DNA of 64,000 nt from Lysobacterales bacterium (GCA_016721845.1 JADKHK010000013.1:1408501-1472500); one strand, 5' to 3'. Positions 25,825 to 34,646 are shown, numbered from the stretch's first letter. Made by a program: numbers and translations. The notes: generated by a model from the letters alone, not told the origin.

Positions 25825-27132
25825 TCAGGGTGCTGCGGCACGGGCAGCGCGCAAGGCCTCGGTGAACTTGGTCATCGACCAGGACTCGTCCTTCTCGATG
25901 CTCGCATACAGGGCGTCGACCCGCTCCTGCATGCGTTTGGCGGCCGCTTCATCGAGCAGTCCGGCACCTTCGTAGGCGACCACCACCGACTGCACGGCCA
26001 TCGCGGCCTGCTCGGCGGCAGCGTAATCGCGGAACTCGCCGCGCTCCGCATCGGCCACCAGACTGCCAAGGATCACGCCCAATGATTCCGCGGGAAACTC
26101 GGTCGCCTTGGTCGTCTCGCGCAAGGCCATCAGGCGTTCGCGCAGGGCACGCGCAGCGGCGAAGGTCTGCTCGCGATCGACGGTCGTGGCCTGGTGAAGT
26201 TTGCGGCTGCTCTCGAACACCTGTTTCGCCGCATTCGCATCGACCGCAGCCAACACGTGACGGAACATCAGCAAGTTGGCATCGTTCAAACGCACGACGC
26301 CAGGACCTAGACCCGTACCCTGGCGCGGCCCCCAGGCCTTGCCCGACATCGGGCGATGGCAGGCGTGGCAATCGAACAGCACCAGTTCCGGAAAAATGCC
26401 GTGCCATCCGGCCTTCGGGTCGAGCAGGATGTCGAGCGCATTGATCGCCGCCGAGGCCTGGCCCACACCCCAGTCGCGCACGCCGTCGTAGCGGCCCTTG
26501 CGCTGCTCGTAATCGTCATCGACGGTGTAATGCGGATGCAGCCAGGTGAAGGTGTCGAGTTCGAACGACAGCCGCGGATGGCCCGCGCCCATGATGCGAT
26601 GCGTGATCATGCGGTCGCGCGAACCGGCGTGGCAGCTCAGACACAGCGCCGAACGCTGCACCGGATCTTCCGTCGGATAGAGACCGGCGGCGAGATTGTC
26701 GGCATGGCTCGCTTCGACATGCGATGCAATCCACGACTCGGCACCGCCATGGCAGGCCTCGCAGCCGACACCGTCCTCGATCTGGAACTTCTCGCCACGC
26801 GATGCCGCAGGCACGTGATCGGCGTGGCAATCGAGACAGACGCCCGCCTGCTCGGCCGCGCCCAGTCCGAGCTTCTTCGCGATCGCCTGCGACTCCGCAC
26901 TCAACAGCGTCTGGTACGACTTGGCATGGGGGTCGAACTCCTGCCAGATGGCGAACTCGTTCATCTGGATCCGGGCTTTCGGTGCCGTCTCGGTCGCCCC
27001 GTGACAGACGCTGTTTGCGCAACTCGCGACCCCCAGATGCTGGTGCTCGGCGATCGTCGTACTGACCGGCTGCGCCTGCACCATGGCGACGACTGCGATC
27101 AGAGATGCGCCCAAGATCCATGCTTGCTTCAC
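25825..27132 (-). CDS. Exported multihaem cytochrome c (cytochrome c554-like family)
   Basis: A 435-residue periplasmic protein with signal peptide (MKQAWILGASLIAVVAMVQA). Haem-binding sites are one CX4CH (Cys38-His44) and four CxxCH (at 99, 124, 164 and 255), so five haems are possible. Nearby conserved stretches (GVGCEACHGGAE, HRIMGAGHPRLSFELDTF, LVLFDCHACHRPMSGKAWG) place it in a family annotated as cytochrome c554-like. The C-terminal third is helical and haem-free. The start is GTG with a good GGGGAG site. No partner oxidoreductase or quinol module lies beside it, so its redox role is open. Confidence 0.87.
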   Translation of the reverse strand: MKQAWILGASLIAVVAMVQAQPVSTTIAEHQHLGVASCANSVCHGATETAPKARIQMNEFAIWQEFDPHAKSYQTLLSAESQAIAKKLGLGAAEQAGVCLDCHADHVPAASRGEKFQIEDGVGCEACHGGAESWIASHVEASHADNLAAGLYPTEDPVQRSALCLSCHAGSRDRMITHRIMGAGHPRLSFELDTFTWLHPHYTVDDDYEQRKGRYDGVRDWGVGQASAAINALDILLDPKAGWHGIFPELVLFDCHACHRPMSGKAWGPRQGTGLGPGVVRLNDANLLMFRHVLAAVDANAAKQVFESSRKLHQATTVDREQTFAAARALRERLMALRETTKATEFPAESLGVILGSLVADAERGEFRDYAAAEQAAMAVQSVVVAYEGAGLLDEAAAKRMQERVDALYASIEKDESWSMTKFTEALRAARAAAP

Positions 27133-27204
27133 GGAATTCTCCCCAATGTCCGTCGTGCCGACGCATCTTCCACCCGCAGCCCGGCGCTTCGCAAGCGCCT
27201 GCGC

Positions 27205-27909
27205 TCAGGACTGCAATTCGCGCCACAGCGCCGGTTTCTTCGCCGACTTCGCGATCGCATCGAGGCGCGATTCATGCATCGCCAATTCTTCGGCACTGGC
27301 ACGCAGCACGCGCAGCGCGCCGAGCTTGAGACCGTCGAGCGTCTCGTTCGCGACTGCCGCGGCCACCACCGGCGCTGCGAAACTCATCTCGCCCTGCCCG
27401 GCGGTCAAGGCGAGATACACTTCGGACAGCAGGTTCGCGTCGAGCAGGGCGCCATGCAGATCGCGCCCGGAATTGTCGACGCCGAGGCGCTTGCACAGGG
27501 CATCCAGCGAATTGCGCTGGCCGGGATAGCGTTCGCGCGCCAGCTTGAGCGTGTCCAGCACCGCACAACGATCACCGATGCGGCCGGCGTCCGGCCCAAG
27601 CCGCGACAACTCGGCATCGAGGAAACCGATATCGAACGCGGCGTTGTGGATGATCAGTTCGGCGCCATCGATGAAGGCGATGAAGTCGGCGACGACTTGC
27701 GCAAACAGGGGCTTGTCCGCCAGGAAATCATCGGTGAGACCGTGCACTTCCGCGGCGCCGCGATCGACTTCGCGCTGCGGGTTCAGGTACCGATGGAAGA
27801 CGCGTCCGCTCGGGCGACGCTCGATCAGTTCGACGCAGCCGATCTCGATGACGCGATGGCTGCGTGCGTCGAGGCCGGTGGTCTCGGTATCCAGAATGAT
27901 CTGGCGCAT
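27205..27909 (-). CDS. dnaQ: DNA polymerase III subunit epsilon (3'-5' proofreading exonuclease)
   Basis: The 234-residue product begins with ExoI motif ILDTETTGLD (Asp7, Glu9), has ExoII HNAAFDIGFLDAEL and ExoIII with HGALLDANLLSEVYLAL, the DEDDh family pattern. The C-terminal extension should bind the alpha subunit. The ATG touches the rnhA stop without a gap. The dnaQ-rnhA-methyltransferase/gloB/mltD order matches the E. coli chromosome. Confidence 0.96.
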   Translation of the reverse strand: MRQIILDTETTGLDARSHRVIEIGCVELIERRPSGRVFHRYLNPQREVDRGAAEVHGLTDDFLADKPLFAQVVADFIAFIDGAELIIHNAAFDIGFLDAELSRLGPDAGRIGDRCAVLDTLKLARERYPGQRNSLDALCKRLGVDNSGRDLHGALLDANLLSEVYLALTAGQGEMSFAAPVVAAAVANETLDGLKLGALRVLRASAEELAMHESRLDAIAKSAKKPALWRELQS

Positions 27910-28365
27910 TCAGCGTTTCTCCAGATTCAGCAGATCGCGGATCGCGGCGCGTGCATGGGCGTCGACCGCTTCGTTCTCGGCGTGGCCATCATGCCCGCGC
28001 ACCCAGTGGAAATGCACGCGATGCTGGGCCAGCACGGCATCCAGTGCCTCCCAGAGATCGCGGTTCTTCACCGGCTCGCGACCGCTGGTCCGCCAACCGT
28101 TGCGCTTCCAGCCCGCCATCCACTTCTCGACGCCGTGTTTGAGATATTGCGAATCGGTGGTCAAGTCGACCTCGCATGGCTTCTTCAACGATTCCAGTGC
28201 GCGCAGGGCGGCGATCAACTCCATGCGATTGTTGGTGGTCGCCGGCTCGGCCCCGTTCATCCAGCGCTCGATGCCACGAAAACGCAACAACGCCGCCCAA
28301 CCACCCGGTCCTGGATTTCCGGAACAGGCGCCGTCGGTAAAGATTTCAACGCGCTCGACCGTCAT
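27910..28365 (-). CDS. rnhA: Ribonuclease HI
   Basis: The 151-residue enzyme degrades RNA in RNA-DNA hybrids. It starts EIFTDGACSGNPGPGGWAALL with the first catalytic Asp, followed by NRMEL (Glu), LTTDSQYLKHGVEKWM (Asp) and the basic handle (GWKRNGWRTSGREPVKN), then WVRGHDGHAENEAVD. Its start overlaps the methyltransferase stop by four bases, and its stop directly adjoins the dnaQ start. Confidence 0.97.
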   Translation of the reverse strand: MTVERVEIFTDGACSGNPGPGGWAALLRFRGIERWMNGAEPATTNNRMELIAALRALESLKKPCEVDLTTDSQYLKHGVEKWMAGWKRNGWRTSGREPVKNRDLWEALDAVLAQHRVHFHWVRGHDGHAENEAVDAHARAAIRDLLNLEKR

Positions 28366-29042
28366 GCCGCCAACCCGCTGCGCGAAGTCGGCCGGGCAAT
28401 CCAGCCCGAGGCCGGCGTGACGACGCGACGGCGCGCACGCAACTGACGCACATTCGGCAGTTCACGCCGCTTGCGCGCTTCGATCAGGCACACCCCGGAC
28501 CACATCCGCGCCGGTGCGAGCACGCGCGCGCCGTCACGGCCGTCGAATTCAATGCGCGATACGCGCAGATCGACGCATCCGCGGGCCGCCAGGGCCTCCA
28601 GCAAGGTCCGCGCGGAATGCACCCGCAACCTCGGCGCGCCGCTGTCGCCGAACCACAGCCGGCAACGCGTCCAGCCCCAGGCCCCCACCACCATGAGGGC
28701 GATGCTGCGCTCCGGCTTGAGCACGCGCATCGCTTCGTCCAGCAGCGCATCGACGTCACCGACGACTTCGAGTGCATGCTGCAGCACGATGCGATCGACG
28801 CTGTCGTCGCGCAATGGCCAAAGCGCGCACTCGGCGCGCAGGTCGCCCTCGAGTGCGCGGACGCCGGCATGCAGGTCGAGTACGCCGATCGCCGCGGCGT
28901 CGCTTCGATTCGCCGCCGACGAAATCCAGACTTCCCGTTCATCCGGTGCCGGACTGGCCGCGAGCGCGCGCCGTTCGGCCGCCAGCAATCGCGGCCACCA
29001 GCGCGGCGACGCATCGATCGGCATTTCGTTGGACTGGCGCAT
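28362..29042 (-). CDS. SAM-dependent methyltransferase-like protein (YafS position)
   Basis: A 226-residue protein. The central part LWPLRDDSVDRIVLQHALEVVGDVDALLDEAMRVLKP matches motifs II-III of class I methyltransferases (Methyltransf_11), and the later GWTRCRLWFGD...LLEALAARG fits the fold. The usual glycine-rich SAM loop is weak: the expected site reads VWISSAANRSDAAAIGVLDLH. It occupies the place of E. coli yafS between rnhA and divergent gloB. Substrate unknown. The start at MRQSNEMPID was chosen because longer readings run back into gloB. Confidence 0.75.
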   Translation of the reverse strand: MRQSNEMPIDASPRWWPRLLAAERRALAASPAPDEREVWISSAANRSDAAAIGVLDLHAGVRALEGDLRAECALWPLRDDSVDRIVLQHALEVVGDVDALLDEAMRVLKPERSIALMVVGAWGWTRCRLWFGDSGAPRLRVHSARTLLEALAARGCVDLRVSRIEFDGRDGARVLAPARMWSGVCLIEARKRRELPNVRQLRARRRVVTPASGWIARPTSRSGLAA

Positions 29043-29110
29043 GGCGCGGCTCGGGTCGGGGGACCGTGATTGTGATACAAGCCGACCTGCATCCGGAAGA
29101 ATTGCAGTCG

Positions 29111-29893
29111 ATGCCAATCCTTGCGTCCACCCCGCTCGCCCATCTGACCGTGCATACACTGCCCGCGTTCGCCGACAACTACCTGTGGCTGCTTCAGGCC
29201 GGAGATGCCGCGGTTGCGGTCGATCCGGGCGATGCCGAGGTGGTCGAGCGCGCGTTGCAGGCACTTGGGCTGAGACTTGCAGCGATCCTGCTCACGCACC
29301 ATCACCCCGACCACATCGGCGGCGCGGCTGCACTGGCGTCGCGCCGGCCCTGCCCGGTGTTCGGACCGGCGGACGCGCGCATTCCGATGGTGGACCGAAT
29401 CTGCGTCGATGGCGACCGCGTGCCCGTCACCGGATTGCCGCCGATCACCGCATGGCATCTGCCCGGACACACCCGCACGCACCTGGCCTATCTCGTCGAC
29501 GGTGCGATCTTCGTGGGCGACACGCTGTTTGGCGCCGGCTGCGGTCGCGTATTCGAAGGCGAGACCGCCGATTTGCATGCGTCGCTGCAGCGCATCGCCG
29601 GGCTGCCCGCCGCCACGAAGGTGTTCTGCGCCCACGAATACACGCGCGCAAACCTGGCATTCGGCGCTGCCGTCGAACCACGCAATGCAGCGATCGCGAC
29701 ACGCTTGCAGGCCTTGTCCGATGGCCGCCCGAGCGTGCCCTTCCCGCTGGCCGGCGAATTCGAGAGCAACGTCTTCCTGCGCTGCGACGAAGTCAGCGTG
29801 CGCGAGGCGACGTCGCGGCAGTGCGGTCGCGACCTGAACGAACCGGTCGACGTCTTCGTGGCGCTGCGGCAATGGAAGAATGCGTATGCGTGA
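29111..29893 (+). CDS. gloB: Hydroxyacylglutathione hydrolase (glyoxalase II)
   Basis: A 260-residue metallo-beta-lactamase-fold enzyme that hydrolyses S-lactoylglutathione to lactate and glutathione. The binuclear metal motif THHHPDH, the later GHTRTHLAY (His) and GDTLFGAGCGR (Asp) are present. The C-terminal glutathione-binding region has FCAHEYTRANLAF and the basic RQCGRDLNEP. The ATG at MPILAST follows a GGAAG at suboptimal distance. It overlaps the transglycosylase gene by 8 bases. Confidence 0.95.
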   Translation: MPILASTPLAHLTVHTLPAFADNYLWLLQAGDAAVAVDPGDAEVVERALQALGLRLAAILLTHHHPDHIGGAAALASRRPCPVFGPADARIPMVDRICVDGDRVPVTGLPPITAWHLPGHTRTHLAYLVDGAIFVGDTLFGAGCGRVFEGETADLHASLQRIAGLPAATKVFCAHEYTRANLAFGAAVEPRNAAIATRLQALSDGRPSVPFPLAGEFESNVFLRCDEVSVREATSRQCGRDLNEPVDVFVALRQWKNAYA

Positions 29894-31115
29894 CTGTCGC
29901 TCGATCGTTCGCCGACTGGTCGCGTGCTCATGCGCGCTGCTGCTCACCGCCTGTGCGACACCGGTGCGCGAGCCGCGCTCGGTTCCGCCGACCAAGACGG
30001 AGCCGCACGTGGCGCCGGCAACCCCGGCCACACCGCCGGTCGCGATCTCATCAAGCCCCGGGAACGACTTGATCCACGCCGACGTCGAAGGCGCCGAAAC
30101 GGCTGCCACGATTGCACCTGCCACCCTGTGGCAAGCGATCGTCGAACGCCATGCCTTCGTCCAGTGCGACGATCCAGCGCCGGCCGTGCGCCGCTGGCAA
30201 CGCATCTATACACAGTCGCCCAAGCGTCATGCCGAGGCACTGGCCAACGCAGCGCCATGGATCGGCTATGTCGCAGACGAACTCGCGCGCCGCGGCCTGC
30301 CCTCCGAATACGTCTGGCTGCCCTTCGTCGAAAGTCGTTATCAGGCCTTCCGCACCCGCGGCGACCGTCCGGCCGGCGCCTGGCAGTTGATGCCGGCCAC
30401 GGCGAAATGGCGTGGCCTGCGTATTGCCGACGACTATGACGGGCGCCTCGACTTCGTGGCCGCCACGCGCGCCGCGCTTGATCTTCTGGATTATCTCGGC
30501 AACGCGTTCGATCACGACTGGGCGCTGGTGACCATGGCCTACAACGCCGGCGAATATCGCATCAAGGGCGCGCTCGATCGCGCCCGCAAGTCCGGCAAAT
30601 CGACGCAGGCCGAACATCTCGCGGTAAGCCCGATCACGCATGAACACCTGGTGAAACTGCGCGCACTTGCCTGCGTCGCGGCACGACCGGACACGATGGC
30701 CCTGACCCTGCCGGAGGTCGACCGCACCCGGCAACTCGCCCCTGTGGCCGTGCCGCATGCGATGAATGTGGCGCAACTCGCCGCGCTGGCGGGCGTTACG
30801 ACCCAGCAGTGGATGCAATGGAATCCGGCTTGGCGCCGCGGTCATGTCGATGCCGGCGCCGAGATTCTGCTGCCGCGCGCTTTGGTCGAAACCGGCGCTG
30901 GCGCCATTGCGGCGGCAACGCCGGCGCCGATTGAGCCAACGCCGGCGGCATCGCATGCCGATCGCGATCGCGATCGCGTACACGTCGTGCGCAGCGGAGA
31001 ATCGGCTTGGCAAATCGCGCGACGCCATCGCGTTCCGCTCGCCGCACTGCTGGCGGAAAATGGATTGACGGCGACGTCGGTACTGCGCCCCGGCCAGAAG
31101 CTGCGCCTGCCCTGA
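29886..31115 (+). CDS. mltD: Membrane-bound lytic murein transglycosylase D-like lipoprotein
   Basis: A 409-residue lipoprotein. The signal peptide ends in lipobox LLTACA. An SLT/lysozyme-like domain (about 100-250) has the catalytic Glu in WLPFVESRYQAF, then GAWQLMPATAKWRGL and TMAYNAGEYRI. A single clear C-terminal LysM repeat (HVVRSGESAWQIARRHRVPLAALLAENGL...LRPGQKLRLP) binds peptidoglycan. The second of two in-frame ATGs was chosen: the GGAAG at 29874 lies 7 bases before it. The gene overlaps gloB, as in E. coli gloB-mltD order. Confidence 0.9.
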   Translation: MRDCRSIVRRLVACSCALLLTACATPVREPRSVPPTKTEPHVAPATPATPPVAISSSPGNDLIHADVEGAETAATIAPATLWQAIVERHAFVQCDDPAPAVRRWQRIYTQSPKRHAEALANAAPWIGYVADELARRGLPSEYVWLPFVESRYQAFRTRGDRPAGAWQLMPATAKWRGLRIADDYDGRLDFVAATRAALDLLDYLGNAFDHDWALVTMAYNAGEYRIKGALDRARKSGKSTQAEHLAVSPITHEHLVKLRALACVAARPDTMALTLPEVDRTRQLAPVAVPHAMNVAQLAALAGVTTQQWMQWNPAWRRGHVDAGAEILLPRALVETGAGAIAAATPAPIEPTPAASHADRDRDRVHVVRSGESAWQIARRHRVPLAALLAENGLTATSVLRPGQKLRLP

Positions 31116-31148
31116 TTCCGCCGCAGAACTCAATACGGCGGCGCATCG

Positions 31149-31178
31149 TTGCCGCTGCGGAAAGCGCCCGGCTAGACT
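31149..31178 (+). promoter_or_regulatory. Sigma-70-type promoter upstream of fabI
   Basis: TTGCCG and TAGACT are separated by 18 bases in the gap between the transglycosylase and fabI, about 32 bases before the fabI ATG. A GC-rich discriminator follows. Confidence 0.5.
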
Positions 31179-31210
31179 GCGCGCCCGTTGTCCGTATCGA
31201 GAGAATCTCC

Positions 31211-31993
31211 ATGGGTTTCCTGCAAGGCAAGCGTGCACTGATCGTCGGCATCGCCAGCGAACGCTCGATCGCCTCCGGCATCGCCGAAGCGATGCACCGC
31301 GAAGGTGCCGAACTCGCCTTCAGTTACCAGAACGACCGCCTCAAATCGCGTGTCGAAGATGCCGCGAAGGAATACGGTTCGTCGATCGTGCTGCCCTGCG
31401 ACGTTGCCTCGGACACCGAAATCTCGGCGCTGTTCGAATCGCTCGGGCAACACTGGGGGCAACTCGACATCCTCGTGCATTCGGTCGGATACGCACCGCG
31501 CGAAGCCATCCAGGGCGATTTCCTCGACAGCATCTCGCGCGAGGCCTTCAGCATCGCGCATGACATTTCGAGCTACAGCCTGGCCGCATTGGCCAAGGCC
31601 GCGCGCCCGATGATGCGTGGCCATGACAGCGCAGTGCTGACCCTGAGTTACCTTGGTGCCGTGCGTGCGATGGCGAACTACAATGTGATGGGGCTGGCCA
31701 AGGCGTCGCTCGAAGCAAACGTGCGCTACCTCGCACGCTGCCTTGGCCCGGAAGGCATTCGCGTCAATGGCATCTCGGCCGGACCGATCAAGACACTCGC
31801 CGCATCCGGCGTCAGCAACTTCCGCAAGATGCTCGACCATGTCGAGGAAGCCGCACCGATGCGCCGTAACGTCACCATCGAGCAGGTCGGCAATGTCGCG
31901 GCCTTCCTTTGCTCGGACCTTGCTGCTGGCGTGACCGGTGAAATCACCTACGTCGACTCCGGCTACAACGTGCTTGGCATGACCGGTATCTGA
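31211..31993 (+). CDS. fabI: Enoyl-[acyl-carrier-protein] reductase (NADH)
   Basis: A 260-residue short-chain dehydrogenase that completes each fatty-acid elongation cycle. The NAD loop reads GIASERSIASGIA, the family form of the Rossmann motif. The catalytic Tyr-x6-Lys is YNVMGLAK, and the acyl-binding region is GPIKTLAASGVSNF. It is the only enoyl reductase in the window. It is followed by a strong bidirectional terminator shared with ppiD. Confidence 0.97.
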   Translation: MGFLQGKRALIVGIASERSIASGIAEAMHREGAELAFSYQNDRLKSRVEDAAKEYGSSIVLPCDVASDTEISALFESLGQHWGQLDILVHSVGYAPREAIQGDFLDSISREAFSIAHDISSYSLAALAKAARPMMRGHDSAVLTLSYLGAVRAMANYNVMGLAKASLEANVRYLARCLGPEGIRVNGISAGPIKTLAASGVSNFRKMLDHVEEAAPMRRNVTIEQVGNVAAFLCSDLAAGVTGEITYVDSGYNVLGMTGI

Positions 31994-32022
31994 CGGCCGG
32001 ACCGACGCCCGATTCGGCAATG

Positions 32023-32052
32023 AAAAAGGCGCCTCGCGGCGCCTTTTTCTTT
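32023..32052 (+). terminator. Bidirectional rho-independent terminator between fabI and ppiD
   Basis: A symmetric hairpin with A5GGCGCC and GGCGCCT5 arms around a 4-base loop (TCGC), giving a T-run on both strands. It lies 29 bases after fabI and 19 bases after the ppiD stop on the opposite strand. Confidence 0.93.
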
Positions 32053-32071
32053 CTCGAATCGCCCCCCTGAT

Positions 32072-33982
32072 TCAGAGGCGGTCTTCGTGGATCACGATGT
32101 CGACGCGCTTGCGCAGGGCATCGCGCAACGCAATGTTGTCGCTGGAGGCAAAACCGGACTTCAGGCTGTCGCGGGCGGCGGTCCGCGCGGCTTCATCGAG
32201 CGCCTTCGGATCGCCGTCCTTCACTGCGGTCAACTCGATCAACGCATAGCGCTGGTCGCCTCCCTGCACCAGCACCTGGGAGGTCTTGCCTTCGGCCGGA
32301 CGCGGCAGTTTGAACGCTTCGCTCACGAGCTTGGCATCATGGGTCATGCCGTTGCGGCCCACACCTTCGGCAACCGCGACTTGCACACCCGCAGTAGCCG
32401 CCAGCGCATCCAGTGTTTCGCCTGCACGCAGGCGCTTGAACAGCGCATCGGCATCGTCCTTGGCCTGCTTGCCCTGACGTTCCGCTGCAAGCGCGGCCTT
32501 CACTTCAGCGATGACTTCGTCGAACTTGCGCGGCGCCGCCGGCTTGTGTTCAAGCAGACGCACGACCACGACATGGTTCTCGCCGATCTCGATGGCCTCG
32601 CTGTTGTTGCGCTCAACCAGCACCGGATCCGAAAATGCGGCTTCGCGCACTTTCGGATACACGGCGATGCCGCCACCGAAATCACGGTCGAACAATTCGG
32701 TTTTCTGCACCTGTGTTTCCAGCGCCTTCGCCGTCGGCTCAAGCGAGCCCGGGCTGCCGAATGCTTCATCGACCAAGTCGTTGAATTTCTCTCCGAACAG
32801 GTGTTCGCGCTCGCTGGTGGCGTATTCGCTCTCCAGTTCAGCACGCACTTCTTCGAAGGATCGGTAGCTGGCCGCACGCGACTCGCGCACGCTGATCAAG
32901 TGATATCCCTGATCGGTGCGCACCGGCTCCGACACTGCGCCCACCGCAAGTCCGAACAACGCGTCTTCAAATGACTGCTCGAATGCGCCGGTTTTCTCGA
33001 TCCAGCCAAGGTCGCCACCGCTGTCCTTCGAGCCCACGTCGTCCGACGACTCGCGCGCGACTGACTCGAAGCTCGCACCGGCGCGAATCTTCGCCAACAG
33101 GTCGCCGGCCTTCGCAAGCGCCGCCTTCTGGGCTTCCGCGTCGGCACCCGCAGCCACCGAGACCAGGATATGCGATGCCAGGCGCTGGTCGCCGCTGCCA
33201 TAGCGCGCCGACTTCTGCTGTTCATATCGATCGCGCAATTCAGCCTCGTCGGCAGGCGGAACGACGATGGTCGCCGCATTCAATTCGACATACTCAAGGG
33301 AGACCTGTTCCTTGGTCTCGAATTTCGAGGCATGTTTCTGGAAGTAGTCCTTGGCATCGGCATCGCTGATCTGATCGGCTGTCAGGGTTGCCGGCGTCAG
33401 CGTGAGGTAGCGGAAACTGCGGGTCTGGTCGCGCAGACGCACAAAGGCATCGACTTCGGCATCGGTGACCATGGCACTGATCTCGACCTGCGAAGGCAAC
33501 TCGCGCACGGCGAGATCGCGGCGCATGCGTTGCTCGAATCCCTCGACCGTCATGTTATTGGACTGCCGCACGGCGGTGTATTGGGCGGGATTGAACTTGC
33601 CGTCGACCTGGAACGCCTCGAGCTTCATCATCTCGTCGCGCACGCGCGCATCGGACACTGCAACGCCCGCTGCGGCACCGGCTTGAGTCATCAGCTCCTC
33701 GTCCACGAGCTGATCGACGACCTGACGCTTGTACTGCGGCGTGCTGAAGAATTCGGCATTGAACGATTCGCCCATCATCGCGCGCATGCGCTGCATCTGC
33801 TCGTTCATGCGCTGGCGATACTCGCTGGCCGGGATCTCGGCCTTGCCGACCTTCGCGACACCGTTGTCGCCACCGGCGACGAAGTATCCCTGGATGCCGA
33901 AAAACATGAAGGCCGCCATCAACAGCGACAGGATGAAATAGGCGATCTTGGAACCGGACTTGTCGCGAATACTCTGCAGCAT
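32072..33982 (-). CDS. ppiD: Periplasmic chaperone/peptidyl-prolyl isomerase PpiD (SurA-N family)
   Basis: A 636-residue protein anchored by one N-terminal helix (IAYFILSLLMAAFMFFGIQGYF). A SurA_N-like chaperone region comes next (about 40-200), then a parvulin PPIC domain (about 265-355: ASHILVSV...LGWIEKTGAFEQSFEDALFGL...GYHLISV). PpiD helps outer-membrane and periplasmic proteins as they leave the Sec translocon. The start at MLQSIRDKSGS matches the family. It lies downstream of lon and hupB, as in E. coli, here with two tRNA genes between. Confidence 0.95.
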   Translation of the reverse strand: MLQSIRDKSGSKIAYFILSLLMAAFMFFGIQGYFVAGGDNGVAKVGKAEIPASEYRQRMNEQMQRMRAMMGESFNAEFFSTPQYKRQVVDQLVDEELMTQAGAAAGVAVSDARVRDEMMKLEAFQVDGKFNPAQYTAVRQSNNMTVEGFEQRMRRDLAVRELPSQVEISAMVTDAEVDAFVRLRDQTRSFRYLTLTPATLTADQISDADAKDYFQKHASKFETKEQVSLEYVELNAATIVVPPADEAELRDRYEQQKSARYGSGDQRLASHILVSVAAGADAEAQKAALAKAGDLLAKIRAGASFESVARESSDDVGSKDSGGDLGWIEKTGAFEQSFEDALFGLAVGAVSEPVRTDQGYHLISVRESRAASYRSFEEVRAELESEYATSEREHLFGEKFNDLVDEAFGSPGSLEPTAKALETQVQKTELFDRDFGGGIAVYPKVREAAFSDPVLVERNNSEAIEIGENHVVVVRLLEHKPAAPRKFDEVIAEVKAALAAERQGKQAKDDADALFKRLRAGETLDALAATAGVQVAVAEGVGRNGMTHDAKLVSEAFKLPRPAEGKTSQVLVQGGDQRYALIELTAVKDGDPKALDEAARTAARDSLKSGFASSDNIALRDALRKRVDIVIHEDRL

Positions 33983-34021
33983 GGCTTGCTCTCGATACGG
34001 CGCGTGGTCGCGCTTCCCGGG

Positions 34022-34050
34022 AAAAAACAAAGGCGCCTCGATGGGCGCCC
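34022..34050 (-). terminator. Rho-independent terminator after tRNA-Asp
   Basis: On the minus strand GGCGCC pairs with GGCGCC across a short loop and is followed by TTTGTTTTTT, 11 bases downstream of tRNA-Asp. It separates the hupB-tRNA unit from ppiD, whose ATG is about 40 bases further on. Confidence 0.8.
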
Positions 34051-34060
34051 TTGCAGGAGT

Positions 34061-34137
34061 TGGCGGAGTGGACGGGGCTCGAACCCGCGACCCCCGGCGT
34101 GACAGGCCGGTATTCTAACCAACTGAACTACCACTCC
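34061..34137 (-). tRNA. tRNA-Asp (anticodon GTC)
   Basis: A 77-base cloverleaf with acceptor stem GGAGTGG/CCACTCC, anticodon loop CTGTCAC and an encoded GCCA end. It follows tRNA-Val by 9 bases, so the two are processed from one transcript, probably that of hupB. Confidence 0.97.
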
Positions 34138-34146
34138 GTTTTCTTC

Positions 34147-34221
34147 TGGTGGGTGCTGAGGGTTTCGAACCCCCGACCCTCGCCTTGTAAGGGCGACGCT
34201 CTACCGCTGAGCTAAGCACCC
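34147..34221 (-). tRNA. tRNA-Val (anticodon TAC)
   Basis: A 75-base cloverleaf with acceptor stem GGGTGCT/AGCACCC, anticodon loop CTTACAA and an encoded ACCA end. It starts 11 bases after the hupB stop codon without a terminator between, so it is probably cotranscribed with hupB. Confidence 0.97.
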
Positions 34222-34232
34222 AGCGAAGCGCA

Positions 34233-34505
34233 TTAGTTTATTGCATCCTTGAGCGCTTTGCCAGCCTTGAACGCAGGAATTTTCGACGCCTTGATCTTGA
34301 TCGTCGCGCCGGTACGCGGATTGCGACCCGTGCGAGCGGCGCGCTTGCGAACGGCAAACGTACCAAAGCCGACGAGCGACACGCTGTCACCCTTCTTCAG
34401 CGACTTCTTGACCACTTCGATCATGGCATCCAGCGCGCGACCGGCATCGGCCTTGCTCAGCTCAGCGTGATCTGCAATCGCGCTGACGATATCTGCTTTG
34501 TTCAT
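34233..34505 (-). CDS. hupB: DNA-binding protein HU (HupB-like)
   Basis: A 90-residue HU/IHF-family nucleoid protein. It begins MNKADIVSAIADHAELSKADA and contains the signature GFGTFAVRKRAARTGRNPRTG with the intercalating-arm Pro, ending KAGKALKDAIN. It lies after clpX and lon, the classic clpX-lon-hupB-ppiD order, which supports the beta-subunit assignment over IHF. A GGGAG site precedes the ATG, and its own promoter lies about 140-170 bases upstream, so the leader is long. Confidence 0.96.
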   Translation of the reverse strand: MNKADIVSAIADHAELSKADAGRALDAMIEVVKKSLKKGDSVSLVGFGTFAVRKRAARTGRNPRTGATIKIKASKIPAFKAGKALKDAIN

Positions 34506-34646
34506 GTGTCACTCCCTCAGGATATCTGGGTAATCGGCTTGGGCTTTATCCCGTCGCGCGTAGCAAGATAGTGCTGCGTCGAATCGGATCCACCACACAT
34601 GAGTCCGGCGATTCGTTCGCGTCCGTACTCGTGCCATGGGCGCGCT

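Noticed and set aside
26356..28446. 696-codon plus-strand open frame opposite cytochrome, dnaQ and rnhA
   Set aside because: Crosses three real genes in antisense and has no recognisable domain.
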